Of a stretch of 64,000 nucleotides of DNA, positions 8,864-17,354 are shown one piece after another (position 1 is the stretch's first letter; every line of letters begins with the position of its first letter). Location: NCBI GenBank assembly GCA_965242615.1, contig CBDESR010000005.1:1054001-1118000 (forward strand). Direction: 5' to 3'. The translations under genes and the position numbers were made by a program. The stretch comes from CBDBCU01 sp965242615 (GTDB lineage Bacteria > Chloroflexota > Dehalococcoidia > Lucifugimonadales > UBA3495). Under the pieces are notes generated by a model. That model ran no database searches. It was given only the letters and a program-made list of their open reading frames with translations, and was not told the DNA's origin.

Positions 8864-9028
8864 AACCACGCCCCTCCGCCAAGGAAAAGTCCGCGCCAAC
8901 CGCTCCCATCCCGCCCCGAATTATAAATGCGCCCGCCCCTTTAGGCAAGAACGCCCCCGCCCTTTGAACCGTCATCCCTGCTTGCCCCACCGTCCCACCC
9001 GCCCCACCGTCCTTCCCGCCTCTCCCCC

Positions 9029-9058
9029 GTCATTCCCACGAAAGTGGGAATCCAGAAC
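9029..9058. repeat. REP-like repeat 'GTCATTCCCACGAAAGTGGG'
   Basis: An imperfect hairpin (TTCCCAC/GTGGGAA) followed by TCCAGA. The same short repeat occurs at 12547, 40667 and 59716, always between genes. It lies in the 409-base gap between the Uma2 gene and secreted paralog 2. The rest of the gap is C-rich low-complexity sequence plus the hairpin leader. Confidence 0.8.
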
Positions 9059-9167
9059 CGCCGCCCTTAAAAAGTTCCCCCGCCGAATTTTTTTAAATTT
9101 CCCCCTCCCGGGAACCTCCCAACCCCCCGGCAGCCAACCCCGCCCCACCCCAAAAGCCTCCAATCGC

Positions 9168-9272
9168 AGAGAGGGCCGCCCTAAATCCTTGACATTTAGG
9201 GCGGCCCTCTCTATCCTTTTATTACCGGCTTATCGCCGGCATTAAAAGGCGTTGCCGCCGGGAGGTATTCCT
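9168..9272 (+). promoter_or_regulatory. Conserved hairpin leader of secreted paralog 2
   Basis: A perfect 19-bp stem (arms 9168-9186 and 9194-9212, 7-base loop CCTTGAC) followed by ATCCTTTTATT, a small CCGGC/GCCGG hairpin and GGAGG. The stem bases differ from copies 1 and 3 at several positions on both arms, so pairing is kept while sequence changes. The stem-to-ATG distance is again 60 bases. Confidence 0.65.
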
Positions 9273-10082
9273 ATGTACCGCTGCCGACTTGTCATCACCG
9301 CCCTTGCCCTGACCGTCCTGACCATCCTCTTGACCGTCGCCTCCAGTCCCGCGCAAGCCGCCCCCCGCTCCATCCCCTGGGACTGCTCCGACTGGCAAGA
9401 GTCCCCCGCCGTTGCCGACGCCGACAATGCCCGCGTCTCGATGATCCTCGAATCCCTCGCCGCCAACCGCGGCAAGTCCATCTACTGCGCTATCGATCAG
9501 TCCGACACCTGGACCAAGTCCGAAACCTGGCTTGCCGGCCGGGACCGCAACGAACGCGATGACACCGTCTATTTCGGCCAAAGCGGCAACTTCCGCGGCT
9601 TCCTCGCCGCCCAGGAAGGCTACCTGACCGACGGCGAATCCGGCGTTACCGGCGTCTCCCGCGACCTCATTTTTGAATTCCCCCGGGAGGAACGCCGCCG
9701 CCGCTATGTCTGGAAAAAGCGTCCCCTGTCCGAAGTTTTCCAGTACGGGTTTCACGCCGATATGTCCGTCGGCGCGTCCGACTCGGTCGAGGCTACCGCC
9801 CAGAGCAACGCGGACAGCGCGTACGTAGCTTGGGTCAACACCCTCGGCGGCAGCGGCGAGGCTTGGTTCAACGACTGGGTCGATAACCTGCGCCCCCGCA
9901 TCGAAGCCGATGCCCGCGCCAAATGCCGGGAAATGGGCTACTCCGCAACCCCTCGCGACATCGAGCTGGGCACCGGCCGTTATTACTACAGCCCGGACCA
10001 GGATGGCGGCGCCGACTTCGCGTTCATAGCCAGCGTGGAACGCCCCTACACCGCCACCTGCCGCAAGCGGGTGCGGCGGTAA
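9273..10082 (+). CDS. Secreted protein, conserved-N/variable-C family, paralog 2
   Basis: The 269-residue protein starts at ATG 9273, with GGAGGT at 9261. A signal peptide (VITALALTVLTILLTVASS, then PAQAA) precedes the invariant RSIPWDCSDWQ domain. Identity with paralogs 1 and 3 is almost complete to FEFPREER. The remaining 125 residues are unlike paralog 1 except for the WFNDxxDN stretch, a Cys-x3-GYS motif and the final YTATCRKRVRR tail. It is followed after 194 bases by a coiled-coil membrane protein. Function unknown; exported by inference. Confidence 0.75.
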   Translation: MYRCRLVITALALTVLTILLTVASSPAQAAPRSIPWDCSDWQESPAVADADNARVSMILESLAANRGKSIYCAIDQSDTWTKSETWLAGRDRNERDDTVYFGQSGNFRGFLAAQEGYLTDGESGVTGVSRDLIFEFPREERRRRYVWKKRPLSEVFQYGFHADMSVGASDSVEATAQSNADSAYVAWVNTLGGSGEAWFNDWVDNLRPRIEADARAKCREMGYSATPRDIELGTGRYYYSPDQDGGADFAFIASVERPYTATCRKRVRR

Positions 10083-10276
10083 TTGACCGGCTAGCCAACC
10101 CCAGCAACCCCATCCGGGGCGGGCCGCATCCCGCCCCGGCACCGTCCTTCCCCGCGCCAACGGGAATCCCGCCCCCCATTCTTAATTGCAATAAACCGCC
10201 GCCGGTGCTATACTGCTCCCATCCTGAACTGAACGACATTGCCAAGTTCAGAATTACTCGGAACTTAGGAGGAACT

Positions 10277-10642
10277 ATGTCGCCGGAATTCATCGCCATT
10301 ATCGCCGTGGGCGTCTCCCTACTGGGCTTCATCTTTACCTCGCACCTGCGAATGGAACGCCGCATCGACCGGGCCGAGGACAATACCAACCGCCGCATCG
10401 ACCGCCTCGAGGAAAACACCAACCACCGCATTGACCGCCTCGAGGAGAACACCGACCGCCGCATCGACCAGCTGGAGAAAAACGCCAACCACCGCATCGA
10501 CCAGCTGGAGGGGGAAGTCAAGCGGTATTTCAGCGAAGTGAACGCCCGCCTGCGGGTTGTCGAGCAAAACCAGTCCCACTTGGCCGGCGAGCTATCCTCC
10601 ATCCGGGAACTGCTCCGCCTGCAACCGGTCGGACTGGATTAG
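10277..10642 (+). CDS. Small membrane-anchored hendecad coiled-coil protein
   Basis: The 121-residue protein has an N-terminal transmembrane helix (FIAIIAVGVSLLGFIFTS) and five consecutive 11-residue repeats of the type RRIDRLEENTN, encoded by 33-bp tandem repeats at about 10357-10520. A second coiled segment follows. Hendecad repeats form long, slightly right-handed coiled coils. The start is supported by TTAGGAGGAACT. It resembles in topology the small proteins at 3046 and 4818, which also neighbour a secreted paralog. Function unknown. Confidence 0.7.
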   Translation: MSPEFIAIIAVGVSLLGFIFTSHLRMERRIDRAEDNTNRRIDRLEENTNHRIDRLEENTDRRIDQLEKNANHRIDQLEGEVKRYFSEVNARLRVVEQNQSHLAGELSSIRELLRLQPVGLD

Positions 10643-10660
10643 CGGAAACCGATTGCCCCA

Positions 10661-11116
10661 TCAGAACCCCCGCCAACCCGGCAGCGCCGCCGCCTGCCGA
10701 AACCAGTCCGTCAACTGCTCCGGGTCCAATTCCCCCTCGTAAATATCCACCCACCGGGCCTCCGGGTCTTTCCCCGCCCCCGGCGGCGCCGGTTCCAACG
10801 CCGCGCCCTTCAGAAAAGTAACCTTGATGTAGCGGGTAAAGACATGGAAACTCACAAACCACCCTTGCCCCGCAACGCCGTACCACGGCGAATTCCACCG
10901 CACCGCCTTGCATACCTCCGGAACGGCATTCCCAATCAGCGCGTCCAGCTGCCGGCCCGCATCGCTTTTCCAGCCGGGCATCGCCGCAATGTACGCCTGC
11001 ACCGGCCCATCCCCGTCGCCTTTGGCAATCTGCGGATTGCCGCCGGAAAGCAAAACCGGCCCGCCGCCCGGCTCCCTTGCTATCGGCGTTGACCGCCGCG
11101 GTTTCCGTTCCGCCAT
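10661..11116 (-). CDS. DUF1801 (YdhG-like) protein
   Basis: The 151-residue protein matches DUF1801 domain proteins. It has VQAYIAAMPGWKSDAGRQLDALI near residue 38, the core motif AVRWNSPWYGVAGQGWFVSFHVFTRYIKVTFLKG, and a C-terminal PEARWVDIYEGEL-DPEQLTDWF. The family has a TBP-like fold and no established activity. It starts 14 bases after the stop of the HigA-like pseudogene on the same strand, so the two were probably co-transcribed. Confidence 0.75.
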   Translation of the reverse strand: MAERKPRRSTPIAREPGGGPVLLSGGNPQIAKGDGDGPVQAYIAAMPGWKSDAGRQLDALIGNAVPEVCKAVRWNSPWYGVAGQGWFVSFHVFTRYIKVTFLKGAALEPAPPGAGKDPEARWVDIYEGELDPEQLTDWFRQAAALPGWRGF

Positions 11117-11130
11117 TGCCTTTGCCCTCC

Positions 11131-11429
11131 CTAGTCTTCGGGGCGGGTTTGGTTGTTGTGGGCCAGGGTTTGCTGATAGAGCTGTTCGAGGTTAAGCCAG
11201 GTTTGGGCGGGGATGCCGAGGATTTTTTCAAGGTTTTGGGCAAAGGCGGGAGCGATTTCCTGCTGGCCGGCAAATACCCGTTGGATGTATTCAACGGGTT
11301 CGCCGCAGCGGTCGGCCAGTTGCTGGGGGGAGATGCCGCGATATTCGGTTTCCTCTTGGAGACCTTCGCCGGGGGGATGGCCAGGTCGGAGTAGCCGGCG
11401 CGGCGGCGGGGGCTGGATTTAGTCGTCAT
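11131..11429 (-). pseudogene. HigA-like XRE antitoxin gene, frameshifted in a C6 run
   Basis: The N-terminus MTTKSSPRRRAGYSDLAIPP is in one frame. The helix-turn-helix part (GEGLQEETEYRGISPQQLAD, CGEPVEYIQRVFAGQQEIAP, LEKILGIPAQTWLNLEQLYQ) is in another. The switch is at a run of six C on the coding strand (complement of G6 around 11371-11376); seven would give a continuous 99-residue HigA-family antitoxin. HigA proteins repress their operon and neutralise a HigB RNase. No HigB is visible nearby. Whether this is a sequencing error or true decay is open. Confidence 0.65.
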
Positions 11430-11486
11430 AGTGGCTGGTCACCTCTCCCCTCCGCTATGGGGCAATGCCAAATTAACCCGCCCCGC

Positions 11487-12398
11487 CTACCCCTCCAACT
11501 TCAACGCCCTAATCGCATTCCCCCGCACAAACTTTTCATACACCGCCGGACTGATGGTGCGGTGCGCGCCCCCCCACTCAAAGCCCTTGTCCACGATTTT
11601 CTGGAAATCATCCAGCCACACCTTCGGGTTAATCGCCGGGTAGTCGCTCCCGAACACCAGCTTGTCCTGCAATACCGTGTTCAGGTACTGAAAGACGATA
11701 GGCTGAGTGGCGAACACATAGCGCGGCAGCCACCCGGACAAATCCATATAGACATTTTCGTGCCGCCAGCACACCGCCAACCCTTCCTCCGTCCACGGCC
11801 AGCCGAAGTGCGTCATAATAATCCGCAGGCTGGGAAAGGCCGTCGCCACATCATCCAGCATCACCGGCCGGCAGCCGTTAATCGTGCAGCGGGTCATCCG
11901 CGTCGTGCCGGTATGCACCAGAATGGCAATATCCAACTCCACGCACTTGGCATAGATGTCCCACATCAGCGGCTTATCGTTGGGGCAGAACTCCTGATAC
12001 GCCGGATGAAACTTCAGCCCCTTGCAGCCCAACTCCTTCACCGCCCGCTCAATTTCCCGCACCGCCGGCGCCCCCATGTGCGGATCCACCCCGGCAAAGG
12101 GAATGAACAAGTCCGGATACTTCTCGGCGTACAACGCCAGATAATCGTTGGGCAGCGCCCGCCCCCACTGGTTATAGGAAACCATATTGACGATGACCGC
12201 CTTGTCAATGCCGGCTTCCTGAAAGTGTTCGTAGGTCTCGTCAATGGAAATGAACTGCTTGCCGTGATGCGGCGCCTCCGGACTGCGCCCGAAAAAGTCA
12301 TAATGGGCTTCCGTATAGGACGGCCCATGCCCGATGCAGGTTTCCTGGGTGAACGGGTGGATGTGGATGTCAATGGGCTTAACGGCAGCGGAAACCAT
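11487..12398 (-). CDS. Amidohydrolase-2 family metal-dependent hydrolase (ACMSD-like)
   Basis: The 303-residue TIM-barrel hydrolase has the N-terminal metal motif DIHIHP (HxH), a GLKFHPAYQEF strand, a later LVHTGTTRM and IIMTHFGWPW histidine pair, and the C-terminal LVFGSDYP with the conserved Asp. These are the signatures of the amidohydrolase-2 group, which includes ACMSD and gamma-resorcylate decarboxylase and performs decarboxylation or hydrolysis of carboxylic or aromatic substrates. The start is supported by AGGAG. Substrate unknown; no pathway neighbours are evident. Confidence 0.85.
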   Translation of the reverse strand: MVSAAVKPIDIHIHPFTQETCIGHGPSYTEAHYDFFGRSPEAPHHGKQFISIDETYEHFQEAGIDKAVIVNMVSYNQWGRALPNDYLALYAEKYPDLFIPFAGVDPHMGAPAVREIERAVKELGCKGLKFHPAYQEFCPNDKPLMWDIYAKCVELDIAILVHTGTTRMTRCTINGCRPVMLDDVATAFPSLRIIMTHFGWPWTEEGLAVCWRHENVYMDLSGWLPRYVFATQPIVFQYLNTVLQDKLVFGSDYPAINPKVWLDDFQKIVDKGFEWGGAHRTISPAVYEKFVRGNAIRALKLEG

Positions 12399-12546
12399 AG
12401 ACGCTTTGCTCCTTGTGCTGAATGGGCAGGTACCGGCAGATACTGGCTGGACGGCGCTGACTAGCGGTAGGGGTGTATATTACACCGTGCCGGCGTCCGG
12501 GGCAACTGCTATGGCCGCCGCCGGCCGGGCTATTGTATATAGAAAT

Positions 12547-12576
12547 CGTCATTCCCGCGAAAGTGGGAATCCAGAG
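12547..12576. repeat. REP-like repeat 'GTCATTCCCGCGAAAGTGGG'
   Basis: Same short hairpin repeat as at 9029, 40667 and 59716. It lies in the 356-base gap between the amidohydrolase and rmuC, directly beside the palindromic element at 12582-12717. Confidence 0.8.
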
Positions 12577-12581
12577 TCTAC

Positions 12582-12717
12582 TCACCCTAATTATTGACGC
12601 CCCGGATACCCGACCCTATAGCTATGTCATTCCGAGGCGTAGCCGAGGAATCTAAAATGCCCGCCCCGGATTCCTCTCAAGATTTTTAGATTCCTCCCTG
12701 CGGTCGGAATGACATAG
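12582..12717. repeat. Truncated MITE-like palindromic element
   Basis: The left part (TCACCCTAATTATTGACG, then CCCGGATACCCGAC) matches the reverse complement of the MITE end at 29585-29640 but lacks the outer end bases. The inner part, 12622-12717, has 13-bp inverted ends CTATGTCATTCCG and the AATCTAAAAT core. It therefore looks like a degraded copy of the element at 29430-29642. Confidence 0.65.
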
Positions 12718-12754
12718 CTGATTGACTGTCGCCCGGCTGCCCCGCCGCCACTGC

Positions 12755-13981
12755 CTAATTGTCCGCCGCCGCCAGTTGCGGCTCCCCTTCCTCCTCATCC
12801 GTCTCGGCGGCCGCGTAATTCGACTGACGGGGCAGTTCGTCAATGGGCGGCGGCGGGTTGAAATCCGTTTCGTTGCCAACGACCAGTTCGGCAAACCGCC
12901 GGCCCTGAGGAACTACATTGCGGTCGAAAGACCCTACCGACTGGTTGTAGGAGTTCAAGACCGTTTCCAGACCTTTCCCCACCCGGACATAGTGGTTAAT
13001 AAAGGTCAGCAGCCGCTTATACATTTCATCGCCCACCTGCTTGATGCGGGCGGCATCCTCCGTCAAGCGATACTGCTGCCAACCGCTGTTGACCGCCCAC
13101 AACATCGCAATCAAAGAGGACGGCGTGGCGATAACCACCCGCTTGCCCATAGCGTACTCGACTAGCCCGGAGTTGGCGCTCAAGGCCGCCGCCAAGAACT
13201 GGTCGCCGGGAACGAACATCACCACAAAGTCGAGGGAACCCGGTATGCGCCCGCCATATCCCTTGCCGGACAAATCATCCACCTGCCGCCGCAGGGCTTG
13301 GGCGTGCCTTTGCCAAGCGGCGTTAGCTGCCTCCGGGTCGTCGGCTTGTTGCGCTTCCATATAGGCCAAGGTAGATGCCTTGGCGTCGACGACAATAACC
13401 CGTCTTTCCGGCAATTTCACCACCAGGTCGGGCTGGACGCCGTCAATTGCGGCCTGCTCCTCAAAGTCGCAATAATCCGTCAATCCGGCCAGCTCGACCA
13501 CTTTCCGCAGTTGCACCTCACCCCAATGACCGGCTTGCCGGTTGTCGGTAAGGGCGGTGCTGAGCCGGTTAGTTTCGGCAGTAATGCGGCTGCTTTCCCG
13601 CAGCAGCAGGTCGATTTGCGGGTTCAGCTTGCCGTAATTCTCCGACAGCGGCTTGACCAATTCCTGAAACTGCCGATGCCGCTGCTCGAACTCCCCCTTG
13701 GCCTGCTCCATCGTCTTGCCCAAGTTCTCGTTAGCCAGCTTCAGAAACTGCTCGCTGTTCCCTTTCAACGCTTCCGCCGCCGTCAACTCCGCCGCCGCGC
13801 TGAACTGCGCCTTGGCCTGCTCCAGCAGCTGTTGCGCCGTCGCCGTCTGCTCCAACTGCCCGTTCAGCCGGGCAATCTCCGCCTGCTGATTCGCCTGTTC
13901 CTTCCCGCCCCGGGCCGCCCGAATCAACCAGCCAATGACCAGTCCCAAGACAATCCCGACAACCAATGCCACGATTTCCAT
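12755..13981 (-). CDS. rmuC: DNA recombination protein RmuC
   Basis: The 408-residue RmuC-family protein has an N-terminal membrane anchor (IVALVVGIVLGLVIGWLI), a long coiled coil (about residues 30-140) and the RmuC nuclease-like domain. That domain contains HWGEVQLRKVVELAGL, PDLVVKLPERRVIVVDAKA (PD-(D/E)XK-like core) and VIATPSSLIAMLWAV. RmuC limits inversions and acts in DNA recombination or repair. The start at 13981 places the membrane helix at the N-terminus; an upstream in-frame start has no support. The acidic C-terminal tail is poorly conserved. Confidence 0.92.
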   Translation of the reverse strand: MEIVALVVGIVLGLVIGWLIRAARGGKEQANQQAEIARLNGQLEQTATAQQLLEQAKAQFSAAAELTAAEALKGNSEQFLKLANENLGKTMEQAKGEFEQRHRQFQELVKPLSENYGKLNPQIDLLLRESSRITAETNRLSTALTDNRQAGHWGEVQLRKVVELAGLTDYCDFEEQAAIDGVQPDLVVKLPERRVIVVDAKASTLAYMEAQQADDPEAANAAWQRHAQALRRQVDDLSGKGYGGRIPGSLDFVVMFVPGDQFLAAALSANSGLVEYAMGKRVVIATPSSLIAMLWAVNSGWQQYRLTEDAARIKQVGDEMYKRLLTFINHYVRVGKGLETVLNSYNQSVGSFDRNVVPQGRRFAELVVGNETDFNPPPPIDELPRQSNYAAAETDEEEGEPQLAAADN

Positions 13982-14066
13982 ATAAATCCCCCGCTCCGCT
14001 AAATGTCCTTTAGGCAGGATTATAGCACAAGCCACGCCACCAACCGGCCGCCGCCGCCAACCCCGC

Positions 14067-14879
14067 TCACCCCATAACCGCGGCCGCCATCAACCCCAAC
14101 CCCCACACCATCAAACCCGCGCCGGCCAGTCGCCCAATCCAAAGACCGCCCGGCAATGCCTTCTCCGCCAGCGCCAACGCCGACAAGGCGATAATCCACA
14201 GCAAATTCATCACCCCCAGCACAAACAGCAGCCCCATCAACGCCCAGCAGCAGCCCAGACAATAGCCGCCGTGCCACAGCCCCATCGCCAGCGCGCCGCG
14301 CCGTCCCTCCCGCCAATCCGCCGTCAGAAACCCCAGCGGCGTACGGCATTGCCGCAGGCAGGCTTGTTTTAACGGCGTCCACTGAAAAATCCCCGCCGCC
14401 AGCAGCAAAACGCCCCCCAACAGCGGACTGAACCCGGCCAATGCCATACTCGGCGACAGCAGCGCGGCCGCATTCAATCCCCACTGCGCCCCAGTAGCCG
14501 CCACGGAAAACCCGCCCCAAACCAGCAGATAGCCGCCCAGAAAAACCCCGGTCGGGACAAAAGGACTGTCCCCTTCCCGCCTACGCCGGTTCACCGCGGC
14601 AAAGGTCAACAGCATCGGCGCCGCCGATGGCAGCATCATCGCCGCCATCATCACCGCCCACATCAGAAACATCAAAGCAAAATCGGCAACGCCCCACGCC
14701 GCCCACCGCGCCCCCGCCATCGCCGCCATCGTAGCCATCCCCCCGCCGTTCATCGCCCCCATACTCCCGGCCAGATAAACGATATACCCCCACGCCACCA
14801 GCCCAACGGCAGCCAACGCCGCCGCCACCAGCGCCCGGTCGCGTTTCAACACCCTTTCCAACGGCGACGAATCAGCCAT
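14067..14879 (-). CDS. DUF2182 integral membrane protein
   Basis: The 270-residue polytopic membrane protein has about six or seven helices. DUF2182 signatures are seen: FALMFLMWAVMMAAMMLPSA (Met-rich helix), a GGYLLVWGGFS segment, the FQWTPLKQACLRQCRTP loop with two cysteines, and GLWHGGYCLGCCWALM. The Met-, Cys- and His-rich helices suggest metal (copper) handling, but the family has no proven function; it is often found next to DUF1326 genes, which are absent here. AGGAG six bases before ATG 14879 supports the start. Confidence 0.85.
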   Translation of the reverse strand: MADSSPLERVLKRDRALVAAALAAVGLVAWGYIVYLAGSMGAMNGGGMATMAAMAGARWAAWGVADFALMFLMWAVMMAAMMLPSAAPMLLTFAAVNRRRREGDSPFVPTGVFLGGYLLVWGGFSVAATGAQWGLNAAALLSPSMALAGFSPLLGGVLLLAAGIFQWTPLKQACLRQCRTPLGFLTADWREGRRGALAMGLWHGGYCLGCCWALMGLLFVLGVMNLLWIIALSALALAEKALPGGLWIGRLAGAGLMVWGLGLMAAAVMG

Positions 14880-15003
14880 CAATGACTCCTGATGCGATGA
14901 ATTACCCCTCCGCGACATTGTGGCACAACCGCCCACCCTTTGCCACCTCCCCGCCGCTCACCGGCCTACTCTGTAATGAGTTACAAAGTAGCAGTCAAGC
15001 AAC

Positions 15004-15096
15004 CATGTCATTCCGAGGCGATAGCCGAGGAATCTAAAATGCCCGCCCTTGACTCCTCTCGAGACTTTTAGATTCCTCCCTGCGGTCGGAATGACA
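15004..15096. repeat. 'TCATTCCGAGG' palindromic element, ~93 bp
   Basis: Inverted ends ATGTCATTCCG/CGGAATGACA with an AATCTAAAAT...TTTTAGATT inner palindrome, matching 12622-12717 closely. It occupies part of the 450-base gap between the DUF2182 gene and secreted paralog 3. The following 130 bases (T-runs then C-rich) align with the region before paralog 1, so element, filler and leader behave as one duplicated block. Confidence 0.75.
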
Positions 15097-15228
15097 CGGC
15101 GGCCGGATAACCAATCCGTCCGCCGTATTTTTTCGCCGCTCTCCCGGTACCGAAAAATTTTTTAATTCCCCCAACCCCCCCCCCCCGACAGCCAACCCCG
15201 CCCCGCCCCAATTTCCCCAAATCGCCAG

Positions 15229-15329
15229 AAAAGGCCGCCCTACCTGTCAAGGGGTAGGGCGGCCTTTTCTATCCTTTTATTACCGGCTTATCCCCGGTAT
15301 TAAAAGCGCCGGCCGCCGCGGAGGTTCTT
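15229..15329 (+). promoter_or_regulatory. Conserved hairpin leader of secreted paralog 3
   Basis: A 16-bp perfect stem (15229-15244 and 15253-15268, loop TGTCAAGG) identical to copy 1, followed by CTATCCTTTTATT, a TACCGG/CCGGTA hairpin and GGAGGTT. The spacing from stem to ATG is 61 bases. Confidence 0.6.
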
Positions 15330-16196
15330 ATGTTCAGACTGCCTATTGCCATCCTAATCCTGACCGCCCTGACCTTCGGACTGTTCGTCACCGCCAGTCC
15401 CACCAACACCACCCAAGCCGCCCCCCGTACCATCCCCTGGGACTGCTCTGACTGGCAAGAGACCCCGGCCGTCGCCGACGCTGATGACGCCCGCGTCTCG
15501 ATGATCCTCGAATCCCTCGCCGCCAACCGCGGCAAGTCCATCTATTGCGCCATCGACCAGTCCGACACCTGGACCAAGTCCGAAACTTGGCTTGCCGGCC
15601 GGGACCGCAACGAGCGGGATGACACCGTCTATTTCGGCCAACAAGGCAACTTCCGGGGTTTCCTGGCGGCTCAAGAGGGCTACCTGACCGACGGCGAATC
15701 CGGCGTAACCGGCGTCTCCCGCGAACTCATCTTTGAGTTCCCCGAGGAACCCCGCCGTGGCAAGAAAACCGTCATCAAACGCCTCAAACTCGCCGCCGAC
15801 CCGGGCCGTTTGGCCCGCAGCCGCGATGGCGCCCAGAGTACCAGTTACACCAACCGAGGAGCCTATGGTCCGGGCTCAGGAAATGGGAATGGGGCTTTAG
15901 GGCAGGGTTGGCGGTGGTTTTGCGATTCGGGTCGGCCCGGCTTCTCCGGTCAGAGCAACCGCGGCCACCCCAACTATTGCAACGGCGTTAATTGGGAGCC
16001 GTTGGTACAAGCGGCTGCGGAGCGGGATTGCGCTGCCCGGGGCTATCCCCGCGTCAAGGAGGCCGCACCCTCCGGCAATTGGGAATTTCGGAATCGCGAC
16101 GCGGACGGCAGAGAAACTCATTACGCGTATATATTCTGGCAGGTGCGTCAATACACCGCCACCTGCGAAAAGAAAATCCGCGTCCGCCGCCGCTAA
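15330..16196 (+). CDS. Secreted protein, conserved-N/variable-C family, paralog 3
   Basis: The 288-residue protein has a signal peptide (LPIAILILTALTFGLFVTAS, cut near TQAA) and the invariant RTIPWDCSDWQ domain to EFPEEPRRGK. The C-terminal 130 residues differ from paralogs 1 and 2 (Gly/Ser/Asn-rich, QGWRWFCDSGRPGFSG). They still end with a Cys-x3-GYP motif and QYTATCEKKIRVRRR. It is followed by a strong hairpin at 16237 and, unlike the other two, has no small coiled-coil neighbour. Function unknown. Confidence 0.75.
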   Translation: MFRLPIAILILTALTFGLFVTASPTNTTQAAPRTIPWDCSDWQETPAVADADDARVSMILESLAANRGKSIYCAIDQSDTWTKSETWLAGRDRNERDDTVYFGQQGNFRGFLAAQEGYLTDGESGVTGVSRELIFEFPEEPRRGKKTVIKRLKLAADPGRLARSRDGAQSTSYTNRGAYGPGSGNGNGALGQGWRWFCDSGRPGFSGQSNRGHPNYCNGVNWEPLVQAAAERDCAARGYPRVKEAAPSGNWEFRNRDADGRETHYAYIFWQVRQYTATCEKKIRVRRR

Positions 16197-16236
16197 CCCC
16201 GGCCACGACCCGACTTGCTAACCCTTCTCCCGACCC

Positions 16237-16264
16237 GGCGGAAACCGCGCCCGCGGTTTCCGCC
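16237..16264 (+). terminator. Palindromic terminator-like hairpin
   Basis: A nearly perfect 13-bp stem (GGCGGAAACCGCG/CGCGGTTTCCGCC) 41 bases after the stop of secreted paralog 3, followed by AAAACC. Probably its terminator. Confidence 0.5.
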
Positions 16265-16559
16265 AAAACCGGTATAACACACCAACCCCAACTTGTGCTA
16301 AAACCGCCTTAACCCTTCCTTACGGCCGCCGCCGTTAGGTTTCGTTGACACCCTAAACCTAAACCGCTACTATGCCGATCTGGACCAGATTACCCTGAAA
16401 AACTACCGGTGGCTACGGCAAGCCTTGCGGATAGGCAATTATGCGATAACCTTAGTTTCGGTCGGGACATTCTTGCCTAAAGGGGATGGCGCATTTATCA
16501 TTCGGGGGTGGGGATTGGGGCGATTGGAGGGGAATTTTGCTTGGCGGAGCGGCGTTGTT
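16265..16559 (+). other. Non-coding stretch with possible gene remnant
   Basis: No complete gene is seen here. From about 16370 one frame reads YYADLDQITLKNYRWLRQAL..., which looks protein-like but has no start, no RBS and no family I recognise. It runs in frame into the Uma2 copy at 16560 without being part of it. Confidence 0.3.
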
Positions 16560-17319
16560 ATGACGATGCAGGTTCAGGTTGAGGAGCCGGCGGTGGCGGC
16601 AGTTGTGGCGGCGGCGGCGGAATTGGCGGCAGTGGCGGAGCCGGCCGTGGTTCAAGAGGCTGCGGCGGCCGGGGCTACGGATACGGATGCGCCGGCGGCG
16701 GCTCCGGAGTTGGCGGCGGTGGATGTGGCGGCGGGGCGGGAGCGGCGGAAGTTCACGGTGGCAGAATACTATCGGATGGGCGAAGTGGGCATCTTGCACC
16801 ATACGGAGCGGGTCGAACTTATTGACGGGGAGGTTATTGTTATGTCGCCGGTGGGAGTGCCGCACGCTACGGTGGTGGACCGCTTGAATATGACTTTTGC
16901 GGAGCAGGCCCGGGGGCGGTACATCGTCCGGGTGCAGAACCCGGTTCATCTGGATGATTACGGGGAGCCGCAGCCGGATTTGGTTCTGCTGCGGCCGCGG
17001 GACTATTCCACTGGGGAACATCATCCCGGGCCGGAGGATATGCTGCTGGCGGTGGAGGTTTCGGACAGCACGCTGACCTTTGACTTGCGGGTGAAGTCGC
17101 AGCGGTATGCGGCCGCCGGCATTCCGGAAATGTGGGTGATGAATTTGCCGGGGGATTGCCTTGAGCGGTTGGATCAGCCGGGGCCGGCCGGTTACGGGCG
17201 GCGCACCACTTTCCGGCGGGGGGGAGAAAATCAGCCCGGCGGCCTTGCCGGATTTGGAGTTGGCGGTGGAGGATTTGCTGCCGCCGCGGCCGGCGGGGGC
17301 GGATGCGGCCGAGGGTTAG
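16560..17319 (+). pseudogene. Uma2 family (DUF820) protein, copy 3, frameshifted in a G7 run
   Basis: The copy starts MTMQVQVEEP at 16560 and matches the copies at 7367 and 8138 through PDLVLLRPRDYSTG, LLAVEVSDSTLTF and GYGRRTTFRR. At 17218-17224 there is a run of seven G where the paralogs imply six. After it the frame yields a Gly-rich nonsense tail that runs on into the mutS2 region to 17513. Removing one G restores AALPDLELAVEDLLPPRPAG and a stop at 17317-17319. The domain core is intact, so a sequencing error or a C-terminal-only lesion are both possible. Confidence 0.75.
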
Positions 17320-17354
17320 GCAAGGGCGGCGGGACTAAAGGGGCCGGCGCGACA

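Noticed and set aside
6020..8926. Long plus-strand open frames opposite the PaaK-like and Uma2 genes
   Set aside because: Pro/Arg/His-rich shadow translations; the minus strand has well-conserved proteins with RBSs.
10530..11429. Single 299-residue minus-strand frame covering the HigA and DUF1801 region
   Set aside because: It is a composite of the HigA N-terminus and out-of-frame sequence created by the C6 frameshift; DUF1801 is encoded in another frame.
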